Below, in pieces: positions 46,517 through 54,709 of a stretch of DNA of 64,000 nucleotides; within the stretch, counting starts at the first letter, position 1, and the number at the start of each line of letters is the position of its first letter. The position numbers and the translations under genes are program-made. Under the pieces are notes generated by a model that worked only from the letters and a program-made list of their open reading frames with translations, ran no database searches and was not told the DNA's origin. Source of the DNA: Bradyrhizobium sp. 139 (GTDB taxonomy: Bacteria > Pseudomonadota > Alphaproteobacteria > Rhizobiales > Xanthobacteraceae); assembly GCF_023074175.1 (NCBI RefSeq), contig NZ_JADPKS010000169.1, positions 1 to 64,000 of the forward strand, read 5' to 3'.

Positions 46517-47884
46517 ATGAGACCGCGCCCCCTGATGCTGGACAAGACCAAGACGCCGACCTCGAAGCGACCGAGACCAACCAAGCATCAATGGTTTGAC
46601 CCATGGCTAATCGCCCGCGGCGAGCCATTGAAGCACCTTGTGCGGCAAGTCACCGCTCTCGCTCAAAGCCAAGAGCAGCGCCAGCGAGCGCGGCGTCCAG
46701 ACGACCAGAGGAACCACCTGCGCATCATCGAGGGCGTGGTCTGCAATCTGGCTTACGCGGTCATCAGCCCGCCGCCTACCGGCTGGCTTGCCATCAACAC
46801 CCGCAATGGTGAGCGCGGCAAGGGCAGATACGACAACAGAGCTTTCGGCACCACGTACAGGAACCTCTTGGCGCTGCTGGAGGCCAATGGCCTGATGCAG
46901 CGTCAAATCTCCAACGCGATACGGGGAGAGGTGAGTTCGATAAAGCCGACCCGGCGGTTTGCCGACATGGTCGCAGCGGACATCACATTCGCTCACTTCG
47001 CCCGTGATCCGGCGCAGGAGTTGCTGTTGCTCGCCCGCGTGACTCGGAAGCAGTCGCCGGAAAGCCGCAAATGGACGAAGACCAAGAAGTTGGAGGACTA
47101 CGCGGACACGCCCGTTACGTTGAGCTACCGGGCAGCAGTTCGAGACCTGAATGCGTTCCTGGACAGCGCGGACATCTCTTTCATCGACGATGGCCTTGAA
47201 CCTGCGGTTGACCCCCATGGCCGGACACTGACCCGGCGCTTCACAGTCTTCGACGCTCAGGAACATCGGTATGATCAGGTCGGGCGGCTGTTCGGCTGTT
47301 TCTGGATGACGATCAAGAGGGAGCGGCGGAAGCAGATCAGGATCGATGGCGAGCCAGTGGCCGAACTGGACTACTCGACCATGTTCACCAGACTCGCTTA
47401 CGCTCACCTGCGGCTAACAGCACCAGAGGGCGATCTCTACGCGATCCCCGGCCTTGAAGCCCACCGCGACGGCGTCAAGCTCGCCATGAACTGCTTCCTG
47501 TTCGATGAGACCCCGAAGCGCAGGACGTGGCCGAAGGACATGAGCCTCACTGCCGAAACGGGCGCTGAGGCTACGGAGGAGGACACCTTAAAGGGCAAGC
47601 TCCCTGACCGCTGGACCGTCAGGAAGACCAAGAAGGCCATTCTGGCCGTTCATCCCGCTCTTGAGCGAGCGTGGGGCCGTGGGCTTGGCTATCGTCTGAT
47701 GTGGCAGGAGAGCGAGATACTGCTGGCGGTTCTGCGTGAGTTGATGGAGCAGAACGTCCCCGCGCTTGGCCTCCATGATGGTCTGCTTGTTCCTTCATCC
47801 AAGACGGAGATCGCTCTCAAGGCGATGCGGGAGCAGTCGAAGGCTATTGTGGGAGTGCCGCTACCCTGCTCGCGCAAGGCTTGA
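46517..47884 (+). CDS. Superfamily-A-like polymerase of a mobile element (TV-Pol-like)
   Basis: Protein of 455 aa from ATG 46517 (449 aa from ATG 46535; neither has a clear ribosome site). The C-terminal half carries three palm motifs in the order of family-A DNA polymerases. Motif A is AELDYSTMFTRLAY with Asp285. A motif B-like helix RDGVKLAMN has Arg317, Lys321 and Asn325 (R-x3-K-x3-N). Motif C is LGLHDGLLV with His420-Asp421. No 3'-5' exonuclease domain is seen. The N-terminal half is basic and has a winged-helix-like stretch near 110-140. This pattern matches the superfamily-A-related polymerases described from mobile elements and small viruses. It may replicate or prime the element's DNA. 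Function is inferred; motifs are directly visible. Confidence 0.7.
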   Translation: MRPRPLMLDKTKTPTSKRPRPTKHQWFDPWLIARGEPLKHLVRQVTALAQSQEQRQRARRPDDQRNHLRIIEGVVCNLAYAVISPPPTGWLAINTRNGERGKGRYDNRAFGTTYRNLLALLEANGLMQRQISNAIRGEVSSIKPTRRFADMVAADITFAHFARDPAQELLLLARVTRKQSPESRKWTKTKKLEDYADTPVTLSYRAAVRDLNAFLDSADISFIDDGLEPAVDPHGRTLTRRFTVFDAQEHRYDQVGRLFGCFWMTIKRERRKQIRIDGEPVAELDYSTMFTRLAYAHLRLTAPEGDLYAIPGLEAHRDGVKLAMNCFLFDETPKRRTWPKDMSLTAETGAEATEEDTLKGKLPDRWTVRKTKKAILAVHPALERAWGRGLGYRLMWQESEILLAVLRELMEQNVPALGLHDGLLVPSSKTEIALKAMREQSKAIVGVPLPCSRKA

Positions 47885-48113
47885 GGAGGGACGATCCTTA
47901 CGCTTCCCATACATGGGTAAGCAGTAGGTCTACATCGTTCACCGTGTTGGAGCGGTAGCCTTGGTCTACACTGCTCGCTCAGGCTCACCCCATCGAACTT
48001 GATGATTATGAGGCCATCTCAACGGGTGTGGACACCGTAGACATGGTGGACAGGTGAACATGCGTGAGGGGATCCCCGATCATCATCTCTATTGAGCGAT
48101 ACGTAGGCTCCCA

Positions 48114-48130
48114 CTGTTCAATTTGAACAG
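48114..48130. repeat. Perfect 17-bp palindrome CTGTTCAA-T-TTGAACAG
   Basis: Eight-bp arms around one base, in the convergent gap between the polymerase gene and the ParB-like gene, 10 bp beyond the latter's stop. A second palindrome, GATGG-TT-CCATC, overlaps its last base (48130-48141). Candidate parS-like site, origin or recombination site; lacks a T run, so a terminator is less likely. Confidence 0.55.
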
Positions 48131-48139
48131 ATGGTTCCA

Positions 48140-48886
48140 TCAGAACTCAGGTGGAGGAGGCTCGGTCCAACCCGGTGAACCCTCCATCCTATGCAGTAGC
48201 TCACGTACCTCCACGATCATGATGCCGCGCTGCTGCGGGTCGCTTACCGATTGGAAATGGGTAAGCAGTGCGCCAGCCAGCCTACTCGCGGTGTCGGGAA
48301 GTTCAGGTGCCTTGCTGGCACGGCGTTGCCCTTCATAGTCATCGCTCGCCGTACTTGCCCCTCCCATGGCCTTGGCGATGTCGGGGTAATGCTCAGTCAT
48401 CCAGTTGCGGATGGTGCCGTGGGATCGATTGATGGGGAGTTCGGCAGCGATATCGCGATAGGACTTGTACTTGATCCCCGTTAGGCTCTTGGCTTTGATG
48501 TGCCGCTCCGTCGCGATGTAGTTCTTGAAGACGTTCAGATGATCCTGCCTGGACAAGGGCACGCCGTGCTTGGCATTGGCTATCGATGCTGCCCATCGGG
48601 CATCATCCCTTGTCATCGGCTCAATTTCGGCATCGACGTAAGGTCTACCGAGCCGCTTGAGAGCGGTGATCCGGTGCCAGCCGTCGATCAGCATCAACAT
48701 GCCATCGACTTCGGCCACGCGAACGGGGTCAAGCTCCCGTTCTAAGCGATACGCCTCCCTGTACTGCCCGATGGCCTGTTCGTTCAGCTTGCTGCGTACT
48801 TGGAAGGTTGGATCGAGGACCAGTCGATCGATTGAAATGCGCTCGCACCGCACCGCATTAGTCATGTTCTCTTTGGTGATCATCAT
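48140..48886 (-). CDS. ParB/Srx-type N-terminal domain protein
   Basis: Protein of 248 aa. The ParB-type nucleotide-binding motif appears as LMLIDGWHRITALKRLG at about 64-80 (compare GxxRxxA), preceded by the first box DPTFQVRSKLNEQAIGQYREA. A central helix-turn-helix-like part (YRDIAAELPINRSHGTIRNW) follows. No parA in the element. Such proteins serve in partition, replication control or as CTP-dependent regulators. It is translated together with the zinc-knuckle gene (4-bp overlap). Confidence 0.8.
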   Translation of the reverse strand: MMITKENMTNAVRCERISIDRLVLDPTFQVRSKLNEQAIGQYREAYRLERELDPVRVAEVDGMLMLIDGWHRITALKRLGRPYVDAEIEPMTRDDARWAASIANAKHGVPLSRQDHLNVFKNYIATERHIKAKSLTGIKYKSYRDIAAELPINRSHGTIRNWMTEHYPDIAKAMGGASTASDDYEGQRRASKAPELPDTASRLAGALLTHFQSVSDPQQRGIMIVEVRELLHRMEGSPGWTEPPPPEF

Positions 48887-49533
48887 TCCACCTCCGAGAG
48901 CGCCTCGTAGTAGACCAGCCTTTCCTTGCGCTGCTCCTCCTCCTCACGCCGCTCAAGCTGTGCCACCCTCACTCCAGCAGGGCCGAACAATTCCACCAGC
49001 AGGCCGCTCAGATACTCAACGGTCCTTGGCTCCAGTTCCTTTATGGCTCGCCGCTCACGACCATCGCTGGCCCCGCTCCAATGGGAGAAGCTGGTGCTGG
49101 AAAGGGTTCGCACCCGTCTAACAAGCTGGGTGCGGAAGCCGATCTCGTTCTTGAACAGGCGAGGATCGTGATCCTGGAGCAGGTACATCGCGATGACGGT
49201 GACCGCGACCTCGCGGCCTGAGACCGTGTTCGCCAAGCGCACCAATTCCTTCGTTCCCGCTCGGACATAGCGGTAGATCGTCTTGGGAAGCTCTGCTCGC
49301 CATTGGGCGGTCAGCATGTCCCAGCGCTGATCGCAGATCGACCAGAGCTTGGCATCAGGCTGCTTGGTAATCCTCGCCTGAACCTTGTCGATGAACGGTC
49401 TCAGGTCCGTCTTGCTGATGGTCCGCTGTTCTTCGTGACCGTGACGGCGCTTGCGGGACCTGTGCTTCGAGCAGAGGAGTGAGTGACCGGCGCGAGCATT
49501 CGCGCAGCCGTTTACACGGCAGCGTGGCTTCAT
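48883..49533 (-). CDS. Zinc-knuckle hypothetical protein
   Basis: Protein of 216 aa. Cys5, Cys10, Cys21 and His24 form a possible zinc site, followed by a very basic stretch (RSRKRRHGHEE), suggesting nucleic-acid binding. The rest is helical, with an acidic/basic C-terminal coiled-coil-like end (RREEEEQRKERL). Its stop overlaps the ParB-like start (ATGA-type coupling), so the two probably act together. Family not recognised. Confidence 0.7.
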   Translation of the reverse strand: MKPRCRVNGCANARAGHSLLCSKHRSRKRRHGHEEQRTISKTDLRPFIDKVQARITKQPDAKLWSICDQRWDMLTAQWRAELPKTIYRYVRAGTKELVRLANTVSGREVAVTVIAMYLLQDHDPRLFKNEIGFRTQLVRRVRTLSSTSFSHWSGASDGRERRAIKELEPRTVEYLSGLLVELFGPAGVRVAQLERREEEEQRKERLVYYEALSEVE

Positions 49534-49788
49534 AGTAAACCTGTATCAGCTTCCTGATTTCTGCGGCCCTACCCCAACAGACAGACGCAAACTGCTGTGG
49601 TCAGGCCAATCGCGTTCCCTTGATAGCGGGAAAGCGCGGGGACTTTGCTTCGCCAGCCAATACCCACAAATGAAGGGGGTCGTCAAGAATAATCGTGTGT
49701 TCCCAATGGGTTATCCATGTGTGGATGGCATTTCCCGAACAAGTTGATAGGTTTACAGTGATCGGGAAAAGCGGCACCGGGTCAATCG

Positions 49789-49920
49789 ATGAAGGGCTAT
49801 CAGGTACAGCTTGAGAAGCTGCGGAAGGATGCGGCGGAATGCGATCTGATCCGCGACTTCGCTGTCGATAGTGTGAGCGTGATCTATTTGACCGACTCGC
49901 CGGTCAGACGCTTCTCATAA
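49789..49920 (+). CDS. Small hypothetical protein (43 aa)
   Basis: ATG 49789 to TAA 49920 reads MKGYQVQLEKLRKDAAECDL then IRDFAVDS..., which resembles the first half of a small helical protein often seen in Bradyrhizobium genomes. The end looks altered, so it may be a truncated relic. No strong ribosome site. Confidence 0.35.
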   Translation: MKGYQVQLEKLRKDAAECDLIRDFAVDSVSVIYLTDSPVRRFS

Positions 49921-49966
49921 AGACGGATTGACCGAATCGCATGTCGTGCTTCCAAGGACCTTGCGG

Positions 49967-51178
49967 ATGACCATGTCTCGGTGGATTGGTTTGGTGGAAG
50001 TGGTGGGTAGTGTGATCAGGCAATTGTGGAATGGAATGCTGTTTCTAGCCCTCGTCTTTCTGCCATGCGACATTGACGCTCAAGCGCAGTCTCGTCGTGC
50101 GGTTGATCAAAAGGCCAACGCTTCGGCCAAGAGTGCGCCTGCCACGATTACTTCGGCAGGACGAGGCGCGTCGGAAGTTGCCGAACGAATGCGGTTCGAT
50201 GGAAGGCCACCTGATCCAAAGCTGATCTTTTTGGCCGGGAATGCGTGGACCATATACGCGAGCGGCCCCATCGACGCGGAAGCTGGCAAGCGCCTAGAAG
50301 CGTATCTGGCTGCGAACCGAGTTCCTATGCAATCCCACTTTTATTTCGACTCGCCGGGTGGCAGTCTTCTTGCCGGTATGGAGCTTGGGCGGGTAATTCG
50401 AAAGCATGAACTCAGAACGAACGTTGGCGCGGCGAGGGTAGACAATTTGACTGGGCACAGCGCGGGTCCAGGAGGATGCTTTAGTTCTTGCGCACTGGCG
50501 TTTCTGGGAGGAAAATTCCGCTTCTTGAACAAGGACGCACGATACGGCGTCCATCGCTTTTCATTCAAAACCCCTGTTGCCAGCGCGGTGGATGTCGCCC
50601 AAGTAGCGTCCGCTGCAATCGTCCAATATCTGCGAGATATGGACGTTGATACCGGGTTGTTCACCCTCGCGAGTTCAGTCGGCGAATCCGAGATTTTCGA
50701 GCCAACTCAATCCCAGTTGACTACGCTCAATGTGGTCAACAATGGCTTCACGCGCCCAGTATGGACCATTGAAAGCGCTCCAAACGGAGAAGGAATCTAC
50801 CTCAAGGGAGAACGAGACACCGTATTTGGTATGAACAAGTTCATGTTGCTGTGTGACTCAAAGATCATTCTTCTCTACGCAATTTTTGATCCTCAACAGC
50901 GCGAGGCCGAAGTCCTTACGTTCCCGGTCGATTATCTGGTTGTAGACGGGAGGCAAGAACGGATCGATCAAGCCAGAATCTTCCGCAAAGAAGTGCGAGG
51001 ATGGATCAATGCCTCCTACAAGCTAACGACGGCACAAGTCACAGCGATCTCCCGTGCGCACACTGTCGGGGTTGCAATGATGCCAAGAGAAGATTCTCCA
51101 GCTTTTTTGGGCTTCGATTCGATGCCGGTTGACGCTGGGACAGCAAAAATTCGAGGCTTCATCCAAGCCTGCAAATAG
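49967..51178 (+). CDS. Secreted ClpP/crotonase-fold protein (COG3904-like)
   Basis: Protein of 403 aa; ATG 49967 has AAGGA eight bases upstream. A signal peptide or N-terminal anchor spans about residues 1-40 (GMLFLALVFLPCDIDAQAQ). The ClpP-like core has FYFDSPGGSLLAGMELGRVI, then a Ser in CFSSCALAFLGG and a His in YGVHRF, arranged like a Ser-His pair with the oxyanion glycine motif. It probably acts in the periplasm. Lower GC than core genes; likely cargo of the element. Substrate unknown. Confidence 0.72.
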   Translation: MTMSRWIGLVEVVGSVIRQLWNGMLFLALVFLPCDIDAQAQSRRAVDQKANASAKSAPATITSAGRGASEVAERMRFDGRPPDPKLIFLAGNAWTIYASGPIDAEAGKRLEAYLAANRVPMQSHFYFDSPGGSLLAGMELGRVIRKHELRTNVGAARVDNLTGHSAGPGGCFSSCALAFLGGKFRFLNKDARYGVHRFSFKTPVASAVDVAQVASAAIVQYLRDMDVDTGLFTLASSVGESEIFEPTQSQLTTLNVVNNGFTRPVWTIESAPNGEGIYLKGERDTVFGMNKFMLLCDSKIILLYAIFDPQQREAEVLTFPVDYLVVDGRQERIDQARIFRKEVRGWINASYKLTTAQVTAISRAHTVGVAMMPREDSPAFLGFDSMPVDAGTAKIRGFIQACK

Positions 51179-51273
51179 GTGGTGAAAGTCTCGGTTAGGG
51201 TTGCTGCGGGATTGTAAGCGAGGATGCTGGCCCACATTTCGCGCCTTAGTAGATTACAAACGTGGCAGAAGCT

Positions 51274-51551
51274 ATGAAATGGATGCTGGTGGTATTGGTA
51301 GGCGGTGTCTCGCCCGTCAACACCGATCTGGTGTTTGATAGTTCAGCGACTGTCTCGCCGCTGAGGAGCAGATGCGGCAGCACTACGCTGATGCGTTCGA
51401 TGCGTGGGACCGCGTGGCTGCGGCAAGGATCGACCGGCGCAGGGACTATAAGAAAGCCCGCGATGTCGAAGCCAAACGGCTCTTGAGCAATGTCGAGACG
51501 TGCGTCCCGCATGGTGGCGGCGATCAGCAGCGTGTCACTGCACCGCAGTAG
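51274..51551 (+). pseudogene. Frameshifted small protein
   Basis: The first frame reads MKWMLVVLVGGVSPVNTDLV then FDS. The continuation SDCLAAEEQMRQHYADAFDA then WDRVAAARIDRRRDY and CVPHGG lies one frame over, from about 51345. One base is missing near 51343. The restored protein of about 92 aa looks like a small rhizobial protein with a short hydrophobic start. The remaining sequence to 51700 holds no convincing gene. Confidence 0.55.
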
Positions 51552-51754
51552 CAAGCTCCCACTACATCGCCGCGGCAGCCTGCTACGTCAGTTCCGCAGC
51601 CTGAACCAGCACCGCAGCCGACGTCGCCGCGAACATAGTGGCAGCGACTTACAGGTGAGACGGCAGGTTCGCCGCTCTAGCTTCTGATGTCTGTGGCTGT
51701 TGCAAAGTGCTTGTCGGAAAAGTAAGAGCCGAAACCTTGGTTGATGGAGACCGC

Positions 51755-52195
51755 ATGCCTCGAACTATATCTTCACTATTTGTCGTACTCGCACTCTCAG
51801 CCGTAATCACGACACCATTTCCCGCTTCCGCAGCAAGTATGATGGATGCGTTTGCAAGTCTTCTCAGCCAAGAGAAAACGCCGGTTGATCGGTTGTTTTT
51901 TGCTCTAGGTTTGGACCATGTGCACTGTTTCGCGGCTTGGGAATATGCCAGAGCGGCAGGAAATCCCGCGTTCGCGGTCGATAAATGTACATCGGACATC
52001 GGTAATACGGGCATTTCGGAGTTCAAGCCGAACCTGCGCAACTCGGAAACTGAAACTACGCTCAAGGAACTGGTCGTCTATTGGCGGGCCGAGTTGGCAA
52101 GCATGGGCTTAAAGGACTATTCCGAAGAGGTAGCAGTATTACGCCGCATCAAGAGCATGACAGAGCGTATTCGTGTCCAAAACGAATGGCGGTAG
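51755..52195 (+). CDS. Small secreted hypothetical protein
   Basis: Protein of 146 aa. Signal peptide at residues 1-27 (ends ASAAS). The mature part contains HCFAAWEYARAAGNPAF, a second Cys in DKCTSDIG, and a helical C-terminus rich in charged residues. The ATG 51755 follows GGAGACC. No family recognised. Possibly cargo of the element acting in the periplasm, as the ClpP-like protein upstream. Confidence 0.6.
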   Translation: MPRTISSLFVVLALSAVITTPFPASAASMMDAFASLLSQEKTPVDRLFFALGLDHVHCFAAWEYARAAGNPAFAVDKCTSDIGNTGISEFKPNLRNSETETTLKELVVYWRAELASMGLKDYSEEVAVLRRIKSMTERIRVQNEWR

Positions 52196-52234
52196 GTGCG
52201 GAATGAGGCTGTTGAGGGCTTCATCGTAGAAATA

Positions 52235-52789
52235 CTAATTGGCGGCATAGGCGTTGAGCGCCTTGTAGATCGCGCCGCGAGAACATCTCAGCTGCTTGGC
52301 GATAGCGGTCGCACCAAGTCCCTGCGAGTGCAGTGTCCTGATCTGGGTGTGATCGAGGCTTATGGGGCGACCTTTGTAAATACCCTTGGCCTTGGCCTTG
52401 GCGATGCCAGCGGCCTGCCGCTCTTTGATGAAGCCCAACTCCATCTCAGCGACCATGCCAAGCACGGTGACCACCATGCGCCCAAGCGGCCCTGCGGTGC
52501 TGACCTCTGGCTCAAGAATGCGGAGCGATGCTCCCTTCTGATCCAATTCGTGGACGAGGTTCAGGGCGTCGCGAGTTGATCTGCCAAGGCGGTCGAGTTT
52601 CACGACCACAAGCGTGTCGCCCGGTCTGATGAAGTCAAGGATGGTCTCCAACTCGGTTCGGCCCTCGCGGCTCCTGCCAGACGCCTTCTCCTGCCTTACG
52701 ATGTCACAGCCAGCGGCCTTCAAGCGCTCAAGCTGCGTGTCGGTCTTCTGGTCTGTGGTGGAGACACGGGCGTAACCGATGAGAGACAT
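52235..52789 (-). CDS. Serine recombinase (resolvase/invertase)
   Basis: Protein of 184 aa. The catalytic domain starts MSLIGYARVSTTDQKTDTQL with Ser10, and VVKLDRLGRSTRD holds conserved arginines. A C-terminal helix-turn-helix (LGATAIAKQLRCSRGAIYKAL) completes the resolvase/Hin layout. It could resolve multimers or invert DNA. The upstream region has an inverted repeat GTTCAT-GATG-ATGAAC at 52829-52844, a possible res or autoregulatory site. Confidence 0.92.
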   Translation of the reverse strand: MSLIGYARVSTTDQKTDTQLERLKAAGCDIVRQEKASGRSREGRTELETILDFIRPGDTLVVVKLDRLGRSTRDALNLVHELDQKGASLRILEPEVSTAGPLGRMVVTVLGMVAEMELGFIKERQAAGIAKAKAKGIYKGRPISLDHTQIRTLHSQGLGATAIAKQLRCSRGAIYKALNAYAAN

Positions 52790-52828
52790 TGGGCAATCCT
52801 GTTCACGATGGGTACACCCGCAGTGAGC

Positions 52829-52844
52829 GTTCATGATGATGAAC
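52829..52844. promoter_or_regulatory. Inverted repeat GTTCAT-GATG-ATGAAC upstream of the serine recombinase
   Basis: Six-bp arms with a 4-bp spacer, 40 bp before the recombinase start. Other GTTCA half-sites lie close by (52801, 52851), as in resolvase res regions. Confidence 0.35.
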
Positions 52845-53018
52845 CAAAGCGTTCACTGTGGGTTGGCTAAAGATATAATGAACATATTCCCCATTGGGTC
52901 AAGAGGCAAAATCAACATATCGAGGACTGGTTGCTGTGGATACGCGGTGCAATCCCCCGCGAGCGACCTCGTTTCGATGTACCTTCCGGGCCTTGAATAA
53001 TAAGGGAGTTTGCCAGCG

Positions 53019-54299
53019 GTGGTGAAAGCTGTCGAAGTTTTTACGCCTACTGACGTACCCACGATCACATACGTGGAACGTTCCGCAAAGGACTACGAAC
53101 GAGAACTGAGAACAGCACTCTCGATTCCGAAAATGATTGTCTCGATTTCCGGCCCATCGAAATCCGGAAAAACAGTGCTGGTGCGCAAGGTTGTAGCGCC
53201 CGACCACCTGATCCACATCTACGGGGCAACTATCAAGCGCCCGCAGGATTTATGGGAGAACGCAATTGCCTGGATGGGTGGTCCGATACAACGGAGCCAA
53301 ACCAAAGCCTCGAAGACGGCAGTTGACTTGTCCGCGACGGGAGGAGGAAAGATTGGAATCCCCTTCGTAGCCGAAGGCAAGGCCGACGTGAAAGCCGGTG
53401 TGGTGCGTGACTGGAGTGGAAGCTCCACCGAGACTTACGCTCCAGTTGGTATGGAAGACATTGCAAAAGAGATTGGTGGCAGCGAGTACATTCTGTTTAT
53501 CGACGATTTTCACTACATCGAAAAAGATGTCCGTGAGGAAATTGGAAAGCAGATTAAGGCTGCTGCTGAGCGCGGAGTGCGAATATGTACCGCGTCAGTA
53601 CCACACCGCGCCGACGATGTTGTGAGGAGCAATACGGAGCTTCGGGGCCGGGTGACGGCAATTGACATGACGTATTGGTCAGCAGGGGAACTTGAGCTAA
53701 TTGCCTACCGGGGCTTTCGAGAACTCAACGTCGATCTAGCTCCCGATGTCCTCACCGCCCTAGCGCAGGAAGCGTTCGGCTCTCCGCAACTCATGCAAGC
53801 GATCTGCCTCAATTTTTGCTTCGATACTGAGATTCTTGAAACGCTTGGAAGCCATCAACGCATTCAGATTGATGGATCGACTCTCCGACAGATTTTTGAG
53901 AGAACTTCTACTACAACTGATTTCTCGACAATGCTCTCCACCCTCCACGCTGGTCCTAAGCTCCGCGGCACTGAACGAAAAATCTTCGGTTTCGGGGACG
54001 GGTCGCAGGGCGATGTTTACCGATGTGTTCTTCTAGCCATGAAAGCTGACCCATCTCGCCTGTCATTCCGTTACGAAGAAATGCTCAGACGGTCACGGGA
54101 GGTCTGTAAAGATGAGAGTCCCGTAGGCTCAAGCGTTTCGGAATCCCTGTCGCAAATGGCCAAGCTAGCCAAGACCATTCAAACCGCTCCAGTGATTGAA
54201 TGGGACGAGGATGTTCTCGATATCGTGGAACCGTACTTCCTATTCTTCCTACGTTGGGCGTCGAGCCTGACGCTTCTCGCGAAGGACATGGGCGTCTGA
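53019..54299 (+). CDS. Solitary P-loop ATPase (AAA/STAND-like)
   Basis: Protein of 426 aa; GTG 53019 is chosen because AAGGGAG lies ten bases upstream, while the upstream TTG has none. Walker A is GPSKSGKT at 45-52 and Walker B is YILFIDDFH with Asp162 and Asp163. A later RICTASVPHRADDVVRSN section resembles a sensor/arginine-finger region. Between the Walker motifs is a Gly-rich insertion (ATGGGKIG). The C-terminal half has no recognised domain and ends in a hydrophobic helix. AT-richer than the chromosome. Last gene before the right tRNA; possible defence or regulatory cargo. Confidence 0.72.
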   Translation: MVKAVEVFTPTDVPTITYVERSAKDYERELRTALSIPKMIVSISGPSKSGKTVLVRKVVAPDHLIHIYGATIKRPQDLWENAIAWMGGPIQRSQTKASKTAVDLSATGGGKIGIPFVAEGKADVKAGVVRDWSGSSTETYAPVGMEDIAKEIGGSEYILFIDDFHYIEKDVREEIGKQIKAAAERGVRICTASVPHRADDVVRSNTELRGRVTAIDMTYWSAGELELIAYRGFRELNVDLAPDVLTALAQEAFGSPQLMQAICLNFCFDTEILETLGSHQRIQIDGSTLRQIFERTSTTTDFSTMLSTLHAGPKLRGTERKIFGFGDGSQGDVYRCVLLAMKADPSRLSFRYEEMLRRSREVCKDESPVGSSVSESLSQMAKLAKTIQTAPVIEWDEDVLDIVEPYFLFFLRWASSLTLLAKDMGV

Positions 54300-54520
54300 A
54301 TGACCCCTCCCAAGGGGGGACAACAGGCCTCGAAACCAGCCGCTGCAATCTCGCATTTTTGCGGAGTTTTTTTGAGCCATCTCCGCCGCTGTTGAGAAGC
54401 ATTCCTTGCTTGCGTTGCTACGTTCTGCTGCTACGTTGCGCGTGATAGTGGACGATTGTGAACGCGAAAGCATTGGACCAAGCGAGGTGGAAGGAAGCGG
54501 GAAACGAGGCTATGTCCTCT

Positions 54521-54606
54521 CCCTCACGCTCCCTTCGTCTAGCGGTTAGGACGCGGCCCTCTCAAGGCTGAAACAGGGGTTCGATTCCCCTAGGGAGCGC
54601 CATTTC
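54521..54606. repeat. 86-bp direct repeat, right copy (attachment-site arm)
   Basis: Identical to 44561-44646. Marks the right end of the element; unlike most tRNA integrations the whole tRNA gene, not only its 3' end, is repeated. Confidence 0.9.
54528..54602 (+). tRNA. tRNA-Glu (CTC), right copy
   Basis: Identical in all 75 bases, including the CCA, to the tRNA at 44568-44642. It looks fully functional. Its 5' flank belongs to the element except for the last seven bases before the tRNA, which are shared with the left copy. Confidence 0.97.
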
Positions 54607-54709
54607 ATACGAGACTGGGTACTCCAAACCCCCGGCTGTTTTTCCACCTGAAGCCGCAACGAGCGTGCGCATGAGCGGGCTTTTCGCATGGCTAGGCGCA
54701 GGCGCTCTC

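Noticed and set aside
46417..46599. 60-codon frame upstream of the polymerase gene
   Set aside because: TTG or GTG start without a clear ribosome site and overlapping the polymerase start; kept out for lack of support.
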